Assembly (NCBI RefSeq): GCF_028368935.1
Contig: NZ_JAQNDK010000007.1
Location: forward strand, 496,001-560,000
From: Sorangium aterium
GTDB lineage: Bacteria; Myxococcota_A; Polyangia; Polyangiales; Polyangiaceae
Direction: 5' to 3'
Length of the DNA stretch: 64,000 nucleotides
The position numbers were made by a program, and so were the translations under genes. The notes under the pieces are model-generated. The model ran no database searches and was not told the DNA's origin. It saw only the letters and a program-made list of their open reading frames with translations. This document shows, piece by piece, positions 44,532-54,069 of the stretch (positions within the stretch are counted from its first letter, which is position 1; the number at the start of each line of letters is the position of its first letter).

Positions 44532-46142
44532 ATGCGTATCATCGCTTCTGCTCTGCTGCTCCTCGCCCCTGCCATCACCCTCGCCGCATGCGGTGAGATC
44601 CGTGTGCCCGAGCCGGAGGTCAGTTCGAGCAGCGCCCCAAGCGCGGGATCGGGAGGATCCAGCGGCGATGGCGTGGGGGGCGCAGGCGCGGGTGGCGGCG
44701 GGGGCGCCGGTGGCGGCGGGGGCGCTGGTGGCGGCGGAGGCGCCGGTGGCGGTTGGGGCGCCGGTGGCGGCGGAGGCGCGGGTGGGCGCGGAGGCGCGGG
44801 TGGCGGCGGAGGCGCGGGGGGCGGCGGGGGATCGCCGCTAGCGGAGGCCTGGCACCAGCAGATTTCGGGACCCGAGACGGAGGAGGCCGTGGCCCTCGCG
44901 ATCGATGGCGAGGCAAACGTCGTCCTGGCCGGCTGGTCGGGGGGAGCAGCCGACTTCGGCGCCGGCGCCACGCCGCGCGTCGGCTCCGCGGACATCTTCG
45001 TCGCCACGTATGCAGACGACGGCGCCTTGCGCTGGGCCCGGCGCTTCGGCGGCGGCAGCGACGTGATGGCCACGGGGGTCGCGGTCGACGGAAACGACGG
45101 CATCGCCGTCATCGGCCATTACGCGAACGGTCCGCTCCAGGCCGGCGACCTCGTCCTGGAAGAGCTGGAACGAGACGACCCGCGGACCTCCTCGAGCGAC
45201 ATCTTCGTGCTCGCGCTCGATCGGGACGGCGCCCCGCGCTGGATGCACCGCCTGGGCGGCGGCGGCTTCGACTACGGAGGCCGCGTGGCCGTCGGTCCCG
45301 GAAACGACGTCGTTGTCGCCGCTCAAGCCGGGGGCCGCCTTACCCTCGCCAGGTTCGCCGCCGACGGGACGACCCGCTTCGCGACGGACGTGGGAAACCT
45401 GAGCGGATCCGTCACGTACGCGATCAGCGGGATGGCCGTGGATCTCCACGGCGACATCCTCGTCGCAGGGGCCTTCTCGGACAACGCCGACCTCGGCGGG
45501 GGCTCCACCACCGGGCTGAGAGGCGCTCAGGCCTGGGTGGCGAAGTACTCGGGGGAGGACGGCGCCCACCTCTGGTCGAGGCACTTCGGCACCCCCGAAG
45601 ACAGTGGTGAAATCAGCGGCGACGTGGCGAAGGCGCTGATCGTGGACGAGCACGGCGACGTGCTGATCGCCGGTCAGTTCGCGCCGGGCGCTGACCTCGG
45701 GGAGGGGCGAATCGACGGTATACGGGGCAATTTCCTCATGAAGCTCGCCGGCGAGGACGGCGCGATCCGATGGGCGAACGCGCTCCCGGGCGCACAGTAC
45801 TTCGGCTCGACCAGCCTCTCGTTCGCGCCCGACGGCAGGGTCGCGCTCATCATCTCGCTTGCGCCACCCTTCGACTTCTTCGACCTCGGCGGTGGCTCGG
45901 TGGACACGCCGGGAACCTACATCGCCACCTACGAACCAGGCACCGGGGCGTTCGTCTCGCAGCGGCGGATCGTCGAGCTCGGCGAGGCGATCGGGAACAT
46001 CAGCCTCGCCGCCTCCGTGCTCGACGCGAAAGGACACCTGTCGTTCGTAACGAACTTCAGTTTCTCCGTGCCGACCGGCTTCGGCGTCCTCGAGAGCGAG
46101 GGCTGGGCGACCGACATCCTCCTCGCGCACATGCCGCTCTGA
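44532..46142 (+). CDS. Gly-rich lipoprotein with SBBP-type beta-propeller
   Basis: Lipoprotein of 536 aa. The signal peptide ends TLAACG. A linker of (GGGGAG)n type covers about residues 45-105. The rest is built of repeated blades such as DIFVATYADDGALRWARRFGG, DIFVLALDRDGAPRWMHRLGG and AWVAKYSGEDGAHLWSRHFG (quoted as separate repeats), typical of SBBP beta-propeller repeats in myxobacterial surface proteins. The product is probably surface-exposed and binds a ligand. The promoter, signal peptide and linker are shared with the leucine-rich repeat lipoprotein at 48362. Confidence 0.82.
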   Translation: MRIIASALLLLAPAITLAACGEIRVPEPEVSSSSAPSAGSGGSSGDGVGGAGAGGGGGAGGGGGAGGGGGAGGGWGAGGGGGAGGRGGAGGGGGAGGGGGSPLAEAWHQQISGPETEEAVALAIDGEANVVLAGWSGGAADFGAGATPRVGSADIFVATYADDGALRWARRFGGGSDVMATGVAVDGNDGIAVIGHYANGPLQAGDLVLEELERDDPRTSSSDIFVLALDRDGAPRWMHRLGGGGFDYGGRVAVGPGNDVVVAAQAGGRLTLARFAADGTTRFATDVGNLSGSVTYAISGMAVDLHGDILVAGAFSDNADLGGGSTTGLRGAQAWVAKYSGEDGAHLWSRHFGTPEDSGEISGDVAKALIVDEHGDVLIAGQFAPGADLGEGRIDGIRGNFLMKLAGEDGAIRWANALPGAQYFGSTSLSFAPDGRVALIISLAPPFDFFDLGGGSVDTPGTYIATYEPGTGAFVSQRRIVELGEAIGNISLAASVLDAKGHLSFVTNFSFSVPTGFGVLESEGWATDILLAHMPL

Positions 46143-46245
46143 GACGACGTGTCCTGCTGCGCGGCCCCGGCGCTCTGCTGCGCGGGCCAGGCGCCCCCGC
46201 TGCGCGTGCCCGGCGCTTTCCTGCGCGGCCTCCGCACCCATCCTG

Positions 46246-47744
46246 GTACGGACCGGTGGCCTGGGTAACGGTTCAGACCGGGAGCCTGGGTAGCACCCGG
46301 ACGGACCGGGAGCTTAGGTGACACATGTCGTAGAGGACCGGCGACGGAGGAGCGCCGGTGCCCTGGAAAGAGACATGTTCAGTGGACGAGAGGCTTCGAT
46401 TCATCGCGCAGGTCAACGAGTCGGACGAGACGTTCGCGGAGCTGTGCCGGCTGTTCGGCATCAGCCGGAAGACGGGGTACAAGTGGGTGGAGCGCTACGA
46501 GCAGGCCGGACCGAGCGGGCTGGAGGAGCGGCGGCCCGTGGCGCGCTCGTTCCCGCATGCGACGCCAGCGGCGCTCATCGACGCGCTGATCGAGCTGCGG
46601 AAGGAGCGCCCCACGTGGGGGCCGAAGAAGCTGCGTGCGCGGCTGGAGAGCCTGGGCGTCGAGGGGCTGCCAGCAACGAGCACCATCGGCGAGTTGCTCA
46701 AGAAGCACGGGCTGATCCGGCCCCGTCGGCGCCGCGTAGTGACGCCGACGACCGCGATGCCGTCGCCGCTGGCTCCAGCCGAGCAGCCGAATGACACGTG
46801 GTGCGCCGATTTCAAAGGGCACTTCGCGCTCGGCGACAGGACGCGCTGCCACCCGCTGACGTTGACGGACCAGGCGTCGCGGTACCTGCTCAAGTGCGAG
46901 GGCGTGGCGAAGCCGGACGAGGCCTCGGTGCGGCCGCACTTCGAGCGCGCGTTCCGCGAGTTCGGGCTGCCGCACCGCATCCGCTCCGATAACGGGCCGC
47001 CGTTCGCCACGATTGGCATCGGTGGGCTCTCGGCGCTCTCGGTCAGCTGGATCAAGCTCGGCATTCATCCCGAGCGGATCGAGCCCGGTAAGCCGCAGCA
47101 GAACGGCCGCCACGAGCGAATGCACAAGACGTTGAAGGCGGAGGCGACATCGCCGCCAGAAGCCAACTTGGCAGCGCAGCAGCGCGTCTTCGATCGGTTT
47201 CGGCACGAGTACAATGATCAGCGTCCGCACGAGGCGCTCGGCCAGAGGACGCCGGCTTCGCGCTACACGCCCTCGCGCCGCTCGATGCCGAGCAAGCCCT
47301 CGTCGCCGGAGTACCCGGACACGATGGCCATTCGACGCCTTGACGACCAAGGACGGATGCTGTTCGGGGGCGCGCAGACCACCGTCTCCTCACTGCTCGC
47401 CGGCGAGCCCGTGGGGCTGATTCCGAGCGCCGATGACGTCTGGGAGCTGTACTACGGCCCGGTTCTGCTCGCGCAGGTCACCCTGAAGAACAAGGAGCTG
47501 AAGCTGGCCAGGGCGCGGTGACCTGCGCGAACTCACGCCGGATCGTGAGAAGAGGCTCGTGTGTACCGCGACCACGGGGAGCGGTTCGTGTATAGATCCA
47601 GGCGGTCCGAGAAAGCGCGGCGAGCGTGTCGCGCCGACGAGGATCCGGTCCCTGTTTCCAGTCCTCCCGGAGCATGGGCCTGTAGCTCAAGGAAGTGTCA
47701 CCGCAGCTCCCGGTCAGAAGTGTTACCAGGGCTCCGCTCGTACA
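46246..47744 (+). mobile_element. IS481-family insertion sequence, 1,499 bp
   Basis: Complete-looking element. Its ends are matching inverted repeats: left 46260-46296 (CCTGGGTAACGGTTCAGACC, continuing GGGAGCCTGGG) and right 47695-47730, whose reverse complement is CCTGGTAACACTTCTGACC, continuing GGGAGCTGCGG. Weaker similarity extends to the outer ends. The left end has a second inner copy of the GACCGGGAGC motif. CCTG flanks both sides (46242-46245 and 47745-47748), a likely short target duplication. The element splits a unit of the 65-bp repeat array, and removing it restores a normal repeat junction. Confidence 0.8.
46358..47521 (+). CDS. IS481 family transposase
   Basis: Transposase of 387 aa catalysing cut and join of the element. 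The N-terminal helix-turn-helix (ELCRLFGISRKTGYKWV) is followed by an rve-type integrase core with the acidic triad near Asp151 (WCADFKGH), Asp211 (RSDNGPPF) and Glu253 (RHERMHKTLK), then ASRYTPS. The start is GTG at 46358 with a GGAGGAGC ribosome site. The frame is intact, so the element may be active. Confidence 0.92.
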   Translation: MPWKETCSVDERLRFIAQVNESDETFAELCRLFGISRKTGYKWVERYEQAGPSGLEERRPVARSFPHATPAALIDALIELRKERPTWGPKKLRARLESLGVEGLPATSTIGELLKKHGLIRPRRRRVVTPTTAMPSPLAPAEQPNDTWCADFKGHFALGDRTRCHPLTLTDQASRYLLKCEGVAKPDEASVRPHFERAFREFGLPHRIRSDNGPPFATIGIGGLSALSVSWIKLGIHPERIEPGKPQQNGRHERMHKTLKAEATSPPEANLAAQQRVFDRFRHEYNDQRPHEALGQRTPASRYTPSRRSMPSKPSSPEYPDTMAIRRLDDQGRMLFGGAQTTVSSLLAGEPVGLIPSADDVWELYYGPVLLAQVTLKNKELKLARAR

Positions 47745-47930
47745 CCTGCGCGCCCTGTTGTGTGTCCTACGTTACGATCGCGCGGGTCCTGCGCGGCCTC
47801 CGCACCCATCCTGCGCGCCCTGTTGTGTGTCCTACGTTACGATCGCGCGGGTCCTGCGCGGCCTCCGCACCCATCCTGCGCGCCCTGTTGTGTGTCCTAC
47901 GTTACGATCGCGCGGGTCCTGCGCGGCCCG
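47745..47930. repeat. 65-bp tandem repeats beside the IS
   Basis: Units start at 47745, 47810 and 47875 and read CCTGCGCGCCCTGTTGTGTG, then TCCTACGTTACGATCGCGCG, then a piece ending CGCACCCAT. The first two are essentially identical; the third loses the pattern after about 50 bp. A 26-bp piece of the same unit lies left of the IS at 46220-46245. Confidence 0.9.
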
Positions 47931-48236
47931 CTGCCCCTCCTGCGCCGCCTCAGCGCCCTCCCGCGCGTCCGACGTGCCCTCCTGCGCACGCATCAACGTG
48001 AGCTACGCAACGTTTCCCCCTCCTGCGCATGCCTCCGTGGGATCCATGGTGCGCCTCGCGACGGGAGCGCCGCGCTCTCCCCTCTGGCCAGAGAGCGCAG
48101 GGTGGACCGATACGCTTGTCGATCATCCGCCCTTCCGTCCGGAGGGGCGCATATCCCGACAAGGAGGCAACATTTCCGAACGCGACGGAGACATCGGCCC
48201 ATCCCCCACCTCGCCCCGCGAACACCCTCTCTGCGG
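47931..48236. other. Intergenic region without a supported gene
   Basis: About 300 bp of GC-rich sequence after the 65-bp array and before the shared upstream region of the next lipoprotein gene. Short frames exist on both strands, but none shows a signal peptide, recognisable motif or ribosome site. I see no promoter. Confidence 0.5.
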
Positions 48237-48361
48237 GCCTGCGGAATGGATGGGAGGGTAAGGGCGATGGCGCCGCGGGAAGGAGCGCGCGAATCGCTTT
48301 AAGATGGGATTAAGGGGCGATCCTTGGGTGGGGACGTAGCCTGCTGCGCGGAGGTCACGCC
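48237..48361 (+). promoter_or_regulatory. Upstream region shared with the gene at 44532, copy 2
   Basis: Second copy of the shared 5' region, with the same words in the same order as 44408-44531. It leads into an equally similar signal peptide sequence, so duplication with passenger replacement is likely. Confidence 0.65.
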
Positions 48362-49552
48362 ATGCGCATTCTCGCTTCTGTTCTGTTGATCCTTGCCCCT
48401 GCCATCCTCCTCGCCGGATGCGGTGAGAGCCGTGAGACGGAGCGCGTCGTCGGTTCGACCGGAGCCTCAGGTGCGGTGGACCCCTCTGGCTCCACATCAG
48501 GGGACGGCGTGGGCGGGTGGCGGGACCCCGGAGAGGATCCGCAGGCCGGCGGCGGCGGCGGTGCCGGCAGCACAGGTAGCGGTGGCAGCGGCGGCGGTGG
48601 CACTGGCGGCAGCGGCGGCGGTGGCACTGGCGGCAGCGGCGGCGGTGGCACTGGCGGCAGCGGCGGCAGCGGTGGCAGCGGCATCGGTGGCGCCGGAGGC
48701 GGTGGAACAGGCGGCAGCGCCACCGCGGCGTGCGCTGGACCCCTCGAGTTCGCCGACCCGGCGCTCGAGGCGGCGGTGCGCGAGGCCGTGGCGAAGCCGG
48801 AGGGCCCGATCCTCCCGGCTGACGTCGCGTCGCTCGACGCCCTCCGCGCGGACCGCCGCGGGATCGATTCCCTCGCCGGCATCGAGTGCGTCCGCTCCCT
48901 CACGAGCCTGGTCATCGCGAACAATCACGTGGCAGATCTCGCGCCGCTGTCCTCGCTCACGGAGCTGCGCATCCTGGACGCGTCGGGCAACCGGATCGAG
49001 AACGCCGCGCCGCTGTCCTCGCTCCTCCGGCTGGAGAGGCTTGGCTTGCACAACAACCCCATCTCGGACGTCACTGCCCTCGGCTCGCTGACGAACCTGT
49101 CGTACGTGGCGCTCAGCCACACCTCGGTCAGCGACATCGGCCCGCTCGGCTCGCTGATCCGGCTCCGTCAGCTCCATCTCAGCGATTCCCCCATTTCGAC
49201 GCTCGCGCCGCTGTCAGGCCTCCAGGAGCTGTACGAACTGTCGGCGAGAGCCACCGGGATCACCGACCTCTCGCCCCTGTCGACCATGACCGCGCTGAGG
49301 TATGTGGACCTCGGAATCAACCGCATCTCCGACCTCTCTCCGCTCGCGAGCGGTTCATTCCCCCTCCTCCTCAATCTCACCGGCAACTTGGTGTCCGATC
49401 TGACGCCCCTCGTCGCCAACCCGGATTTCGGCGAAGGAAGGGCCGTGACGATGGTAAGAAACCCGATCGACTGCGCCGTTCAGGCGAGCAACATCGCTGC
49501 GCTCCTGGCGCGGGGAGCGGAAATCATCACGGACTGTCGGTCCTTTTGGTGA
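48362..49552 (+). CDS. Gly-rich lipoprotein with internalin-like leucine-rich repeats
   Basis: Lipoprotein of 396 aa. The signal peptide ends ILLAGCG. A Gly/Ser linker covers about residues 38-122 (repeats of GSGGGGTG). Then come about eight leucine-rich repeats of 22 residues of the SDS22/internalin type, for example LTSLVIANNHVADLAPLSS, LRYVDLGINRISDLSPLAS. The C-terminal cap has two cysteines (NPIDCAVQ and TDCRSFW). It is probably displayed on the cell surface to bind another protein. Its 5' region and signal peptide match those of the propeller lipoprotein at 44532. Confidence 0.88.
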   Translation: MRILASVLLILAPAILLAGCGESRETERVVGSTGASGAVDPSGSTSGDGVGGWRDPGEDPQAGGGGGAGSTGSGGSGGGGTGGSGGGGTGGSGGGGTGGSGGSGGSGIGGAGGGGTGGSATAACAGPLEFADPALEAAVREAVAKPEGPILPADVASLDALRADRRGIDSLAGIECVRSLTSLVIANNHVADLAPLSSLTELRILDASGNRIENAAPLSSLLRLERLGLHNNPISDVTALGSLTNLSYVALSHTSVSDIGPLGSLIRLRQLHLSDSPISTLAPLSGLQELYELSARATGITDLSPLSTMTALRYVDLGINRISDLSPLASGSFPLLLNLTGNLVSDLTPLVANPDFGEGRAVTMVRNPIDCAVQASNIAALLARGAEIITDCRSFW

Positions 49553-49856
49553 CGCATCGCACCCCGGGATGCACGAAGCAGAGCGTCGCTGAAGTCGCGT
49601 GAGACGCATCCCACGGCAGCCCTGCCACGGGGCCCGTCCTGGTTGCGCTGTCGTTCCCAAACTGCGCGTCTTCGTGGCCGAAGGCCGCAGGATCAAGGGG
49701 TGGATGTCGTGCGACGAGGCGCCGGTCTGGCCGTCGGATGGGGGGCGATCCGCGTTCGCACGCTGGTTGTGGATCCGTTGCCGCGCCGCCCGCGCGACAT
49801 GCGAAGCCGTCCGGTATCGCGCACCCTCGCCCGGCGGCCGGCCGCCGTCCAGAGCG
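49553..49856. other. Intergenic region between convergent genes
   Basis: 304 bp between the leucine-rich repeat gene and the ligase gene, which converge. I see no gene, strong hairpin or repeat. Small frames here lack any ribosome site or motif. Confidence 0.5.
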
Positions 49857-51458
49857 TTACCCGTCCTCCTCCAACTCCTCTCCTCCGCCCTCCGCCTGCC
49901 CCTTCTCGGCCGCCTCGCGCGCGAGCGCACCCGCATGGATCGCCCGCACCTCAACCATCGTGCTGACGCCCTCTACAGCCTTGTCAGGCCTGTATCTCCT
50001 CACCCGCGCAGACCGCAGCACTACCCCCCCAGGGTACCGCGGACTCGCCTGCACGTCTTCAAAGGCGACCTCGACGACGATCTCCGGCCGCACGTACACC
50101 GTGCCGGCGTCGCGGCCGATCTCGAGCTCCAGCAGCCGCTGGGTCTGCCACGCGAGCACCTCGTCGCTCATGCCCTTGAACGTCTTGCCGAGCAGGACGA
50201 AGCCCCCGGCCGAGGGATCGCGCGCCCCGAGGTGCAGGTTGCTGAGCAGCCCCCGGCGCCGGCCGGTCCCCCACTCGGCCGCGAGCACCACCAGGTCGAG
50301 GGTGCGCGCCCGCTTCACCTTGAGCCACGAGCCGCGGCGCCGCCCCGCCTCGTAGGGCGCGGCGAGCGACTTGGCGATCACGCCCTCATGGCCGCGGGCG
50401 AGCGCGTCGGCGAAGAACGCCTCGGCCTCGGCCGCCGTCGGCAGCTCGATGCGCGGGACGCGCAGCGACCGGTCGAGCACCTGCCGGAGCGCGGCGGTGC
50501 GCTCGCTGCCGGGCCGGTCGAGCAGATCCTCGCCGTCGAGGTGCAGCACGTCGAAGAACAGGGCGCGCAGCGGCAGCTCGGCGCGCAGCGCGGCAGCGTC
50601 GTGCGCGCGGCCGAAGCGGCGCATCGTGACCTGGAACGGGTGCGGCGGGCCCTCCGCGCGAAAGGTGAGCGCCTCGCCGTCGAGCACGACCGAGCGGACC
50701 GGGAGCGCCCGGACGATCTCGACAATCTCGGGGACCGCCTTCGTGACCGGGCCGAGGCCGCGGCTGAAGACGCGCACCTCGTCGCCGGCCTTGTGCGCCT
50801 GCACGCGCACGCCGTCGAGCTTCCACTCCAGCGCCATCGCGCGGAGCTCGCTCAGCGCCGTCGCGACGTCGTCGGCCGACTGCGCCAGCATCGGCTGCAC
50901 CGGGCGGAGCAGCTGCAGCGAGAAGCGCTGGAGGCCGAGCGCCCCCTCGAGGAGCGCGGCCTTGGCCACCTCCGCCGCGTCGCCGGCGAGCATCACCGCG
51001 CGCCGCAGCGAGGTTGGCGGCACCCGCGCCGCGCGCGCCACCGCGTCGATCATGACCGGCTCGATCCGCTCCTGGCGGAGCTCGCCGGCGAGGAGCCGCG
51101 CGAAGAAGTCGCGCTCGCGATCGGTGGCGCGCGCGAACAATCCCCCCAGCGCCGCGCGGCGCGCCCCTGCCGCCCCCGGCCCCGAGGCGCGCGCGATCTC
51201 CGTGAAGACCGCGTCGGCGTCCCCCAGGGTGAGCGCAGGCTGGGCGACGGAAGGAGAGGCCCGGCGGGCCTCGGCGACCACCCCAGGCCCGAGGCCGAGC
51301 CGTCCCTGGCGCAGCCGACCGGCGAGCCAGTCGACGCCGATCTGCACCTCCGCGGGCGAGAGGCGGCGCAGTATCGCGGCGAGCGCGGCGATCTTCTCGA
51401 CACGGCGAGAGAGCGCGGCGACACGCCCGGAGGTGGCGACGAAGTCGGAAACGAGCAC
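49857..51458 (-). CDS. ATP-dependent DNA ligase
   Basis: Ligase of 533 aa that seals nicks using ATP. The N-terminal DNA-binding domain (about residues 1-185) has helical texture. The adenylation motif I is EWKLDGVRV with Lys213. Motif III-like FFDVLHLDGEDL, motif IV-like RGHEGVIAKSL and motif V GSWLKVKRART follow, and the OB domain includes RPEIVVEVAFEDVQ. This is the type found in archaea and as an accessory ligase in many bacteria, not the NAD-dependent replicative LigA. The start is tentatively the GTG at 51458, with an AGGGTAGGG sequence upstream. There is no Ku or primase partner nearby. Confidence 0.92.
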   Translation of the reverse strand: MLVSDFVATSGRVAALSRRVEKIAALAAILRRLSPAEVQIGVDWLAGRLRQGRLGLGPGVVAEARRASPSVAQPALTLGDADAVFTEIARASGPGAAGARRAALGGLFARATDRERDFFARLLAGELRQERIEPVMIDAVARAARVPPTSLRRAVMLAGDAAEVAKAALLEGALGLQRFSLQLLRPVQPMLAQSADDVATALSELRAMALEWKLDGVRVQAHKAGDEVRVFSRGLGPVTKAVPEIVEIVRALPVRSVVLDGEALTFRAEGPPHPFQVTMRRFGRAHDAAALRAELPLRALFFDVLHLDGEDLLDRPGSERTAALRQVLDRSLRVPRIELPTAAEAEAFFADALARGHEGVIAKSLAAPYEAGRRRGSWLKVKRARTLDLVVLAAEWGTGRRRGLLSNLHLGARDPSAGGFVLLGKTFKGMSDEVLAWQTQRLLELEIGRDAGTVYVRPEIVVEVAFEDVQASPRYPGGVVLRSARVRRYRPDKAVEGVSTMVEVRAIHAGALAREAAEKGQAEGGGEELEEDG

Positions 51459-52217
51459 GCGGACAACCCTACCCTGGCACCTCGAGAGCTCACGCTCGAC
51501 GGGTCTCGTGATCAGGCCGCTGCAGGGTGTCCTCCGCAACCGAGCCGGGGAACTCCGCAGGATCGGACCTGGCCCACGGGCGCCAAGTGTTCTCCGCATG
51601 GGCCAAGAGAGCCTACCAAAGGGTGTACGGCGGCGGAGCAGAAAAGCGCTCTCCCGCGCCGGGATCGTGGCCATTCGCGATTGCAACCACTTGCGGGGGG
51701 GAGCGAAGAATTATCACGTCATCTGCAGTCGAATTCCTCGCTCGGCCTCCGCCGGCGCCGCGAGCAGGCAAGAGCGCGATCGCCCATCAGACGATCTCGT
51801 GTGCTGCTCGCCATCGATTCACCAGGTGCGAAGCGCATGACGCGCCTGCGCCGCCGCGCGGGGGGAGAGCGCGCGGAGCTGCCCCGCCGTGGCCGCGGAC
51901 TCCCGAACACGCCGCGAGATGGCCCGAGCCGCGCCGGTCTCCCTCGACGGCGAGATCGCTCCGTTTAGTTGACCTCCGACGCGGGCCTTGATACCGGATT
52001 GGCGGTCGGCACGCCGTGGGCAGGTGAACACGGCGGGCGGGCGCGGTTTTCCTCAACCACAGCTCAGGAATAGCGCCCTCCGCTGACAAGGCCGCCGGTT
52101 TTGGCCTTGGGAGCAGCTGGCTTGGTTTTTGCGCAGCACCTCTCCGGCAGCTGGACTGTACTGGAAGGAGCTGACGTGGTGTTGGTGTCCGCACGGGAAG
52201 GCGACGGAGGTTCTTCG
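51459..52217. other. Intergenic region without a supported gene
   Basis: 759 bp between the divergent ligase and D-Ala-D-Ala ligase genes. Several frames are open, but they show Arg/Pro/Ala composition typical of noncoding high-GC DNA and lack motifs. The last 30 bp carry the ribosome site GGAGG for the gene at 52218. A TTGACC (51970) has a poor -10 partner. It is possibly the remains of a lost gene, but I cannot name one. Confidence 0.5.
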
Positions 52218-53254
<1,037 letters not shown>

Positions 53255-53269
53255 AGCGAAGGCGAGCGC

Positions 53270-53294
53270 GGCTCCGGGGCCCCTGCCCGGAGCC
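53270..53294. terminator. Hairpin between convergent genes
   Basis: GGCTCCGGG pairs perfectly with CCCGGAGCC around a 7-nt loop, 16 bp after the ddl stop and 46 bp from the stop of the opposite gene. Likely a bidirectional terminator. Confidence 0.5.
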
Positions 53295-53339
53295 GGGGCG
53301 CGGCCAGCGAATCCAAGCGTACTCCGAACAGTCAAGCTC

Positions 53340-53981
53340 TCAAGGCACCCGCTTCATCGTGATGAAGTCGGTCGCCATGCCCTCGACGATGGGCTTGAGC
53401 TTGAACACGTCGCCTTCACAGCGGTACTCGAAGACGGTTCCGGGGCGGTCCATGCCAGAAAAGGCGTTGGTCGCGGGAACGGGCATGTCGCGGCCGCCGA
53501 GCGTGGCCTTGGTCTCGACGCGCAGTCCGCTCATGTCGGCGCGCGTCGTCTTCCAGCGGCCAGGGCCCGCGGGCTCGTATTCCGCGCTCGAGCGGCCGTT
53601 CATCTTGAGCGTGATCCTCAGGGCCATCCCCGCCGTGGGCGCCTCGAACACGTTCTCGACGCCGCCCTCGGTCGTCTCGCACACATAGCTGCCACGCTCG
53701 TTGCCGTTGAACGTGCAGATGTACTTCCCGCGCTCGCTGACGACGCGCGCGCCCGACGAATTGCGCGCCAGCGTCTCGAGGAACATATCGGCATAGTCGT
53801 ATTCCCACTTGCCTGCCGGGCAGCTCGCCGCCGGCGCCGCGGCGGACGCGCCGCTCGGGACAGGCGCAGCCGGCGCGGTCGCGCCCGCGGACGCAGGCGC
53901 GCTCGCGGATTCGGAGCGGTCACAGGCTGCGAGCGCAGCGATCGACAGCAGGGTGAACGGGAGCAGGTGCGGACGTGCCAT
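53340..53981 (-). CDS. Hypothetical lipoprotein, 213 aa
   Basis: Probable lipoprotein: signal peptide with lipobox IAALAAC, then an Ala/Pro linker, then a beta-rich domain with KWEYDYADMFLETLARN, YICTFNGNERGSYVCET and MNGRSSAEYEPAG. Four cysteines could form disulfides. No family recognised. The ATG at 53981 gives a good signal peptide; the frame extends 13 codons further up. It converges on ddl and lies next to the broken tssC. Confidence 0.65.
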   Translation of the reverse strand: MARPHLLPFTLLSIAALAACDRSESASAPASAGATAPAAPVPSGASAAAPAASCPAGKWEYDYADMFLETLARNSSGARVVSERGKYICTFNGNERGSYVCETTEGGVENVFEAPTAGMALRITLKMNGRSSAEYEPAGPGRWKTTRADMSGLRVETKATLGGRDMPVPATNAFSGMDRPGTVFEYRCEGDVFKLKPIVEGMATDFITMKRVP

Positions 53982-54069
53982 GCGCCGAGAGTACGCGTCC
54001 AGGCGCGCAGTTGCACGCATTCTTCCCGGCGGGGCGTGTCGCCCTCGATGCCGACCCCGAGCCCGTCGC

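Noticed and set aside
44480-45112. Minus-strand frame with a Pro-rich repeat opposite the propeller lipoprotein
   Set aside because: It is the antisense of the Gly-rich linker and lacks motifs or a ribosome site.
47677-47694. GGGCCTGTAGCTCAA resembles the 5' end of a tRNA
   Set aside because: The rest of the cloverleaf (anticodon stem, T-arm, acceptor 3' side) is absent, and the stretch lies at the right end of the IS element.
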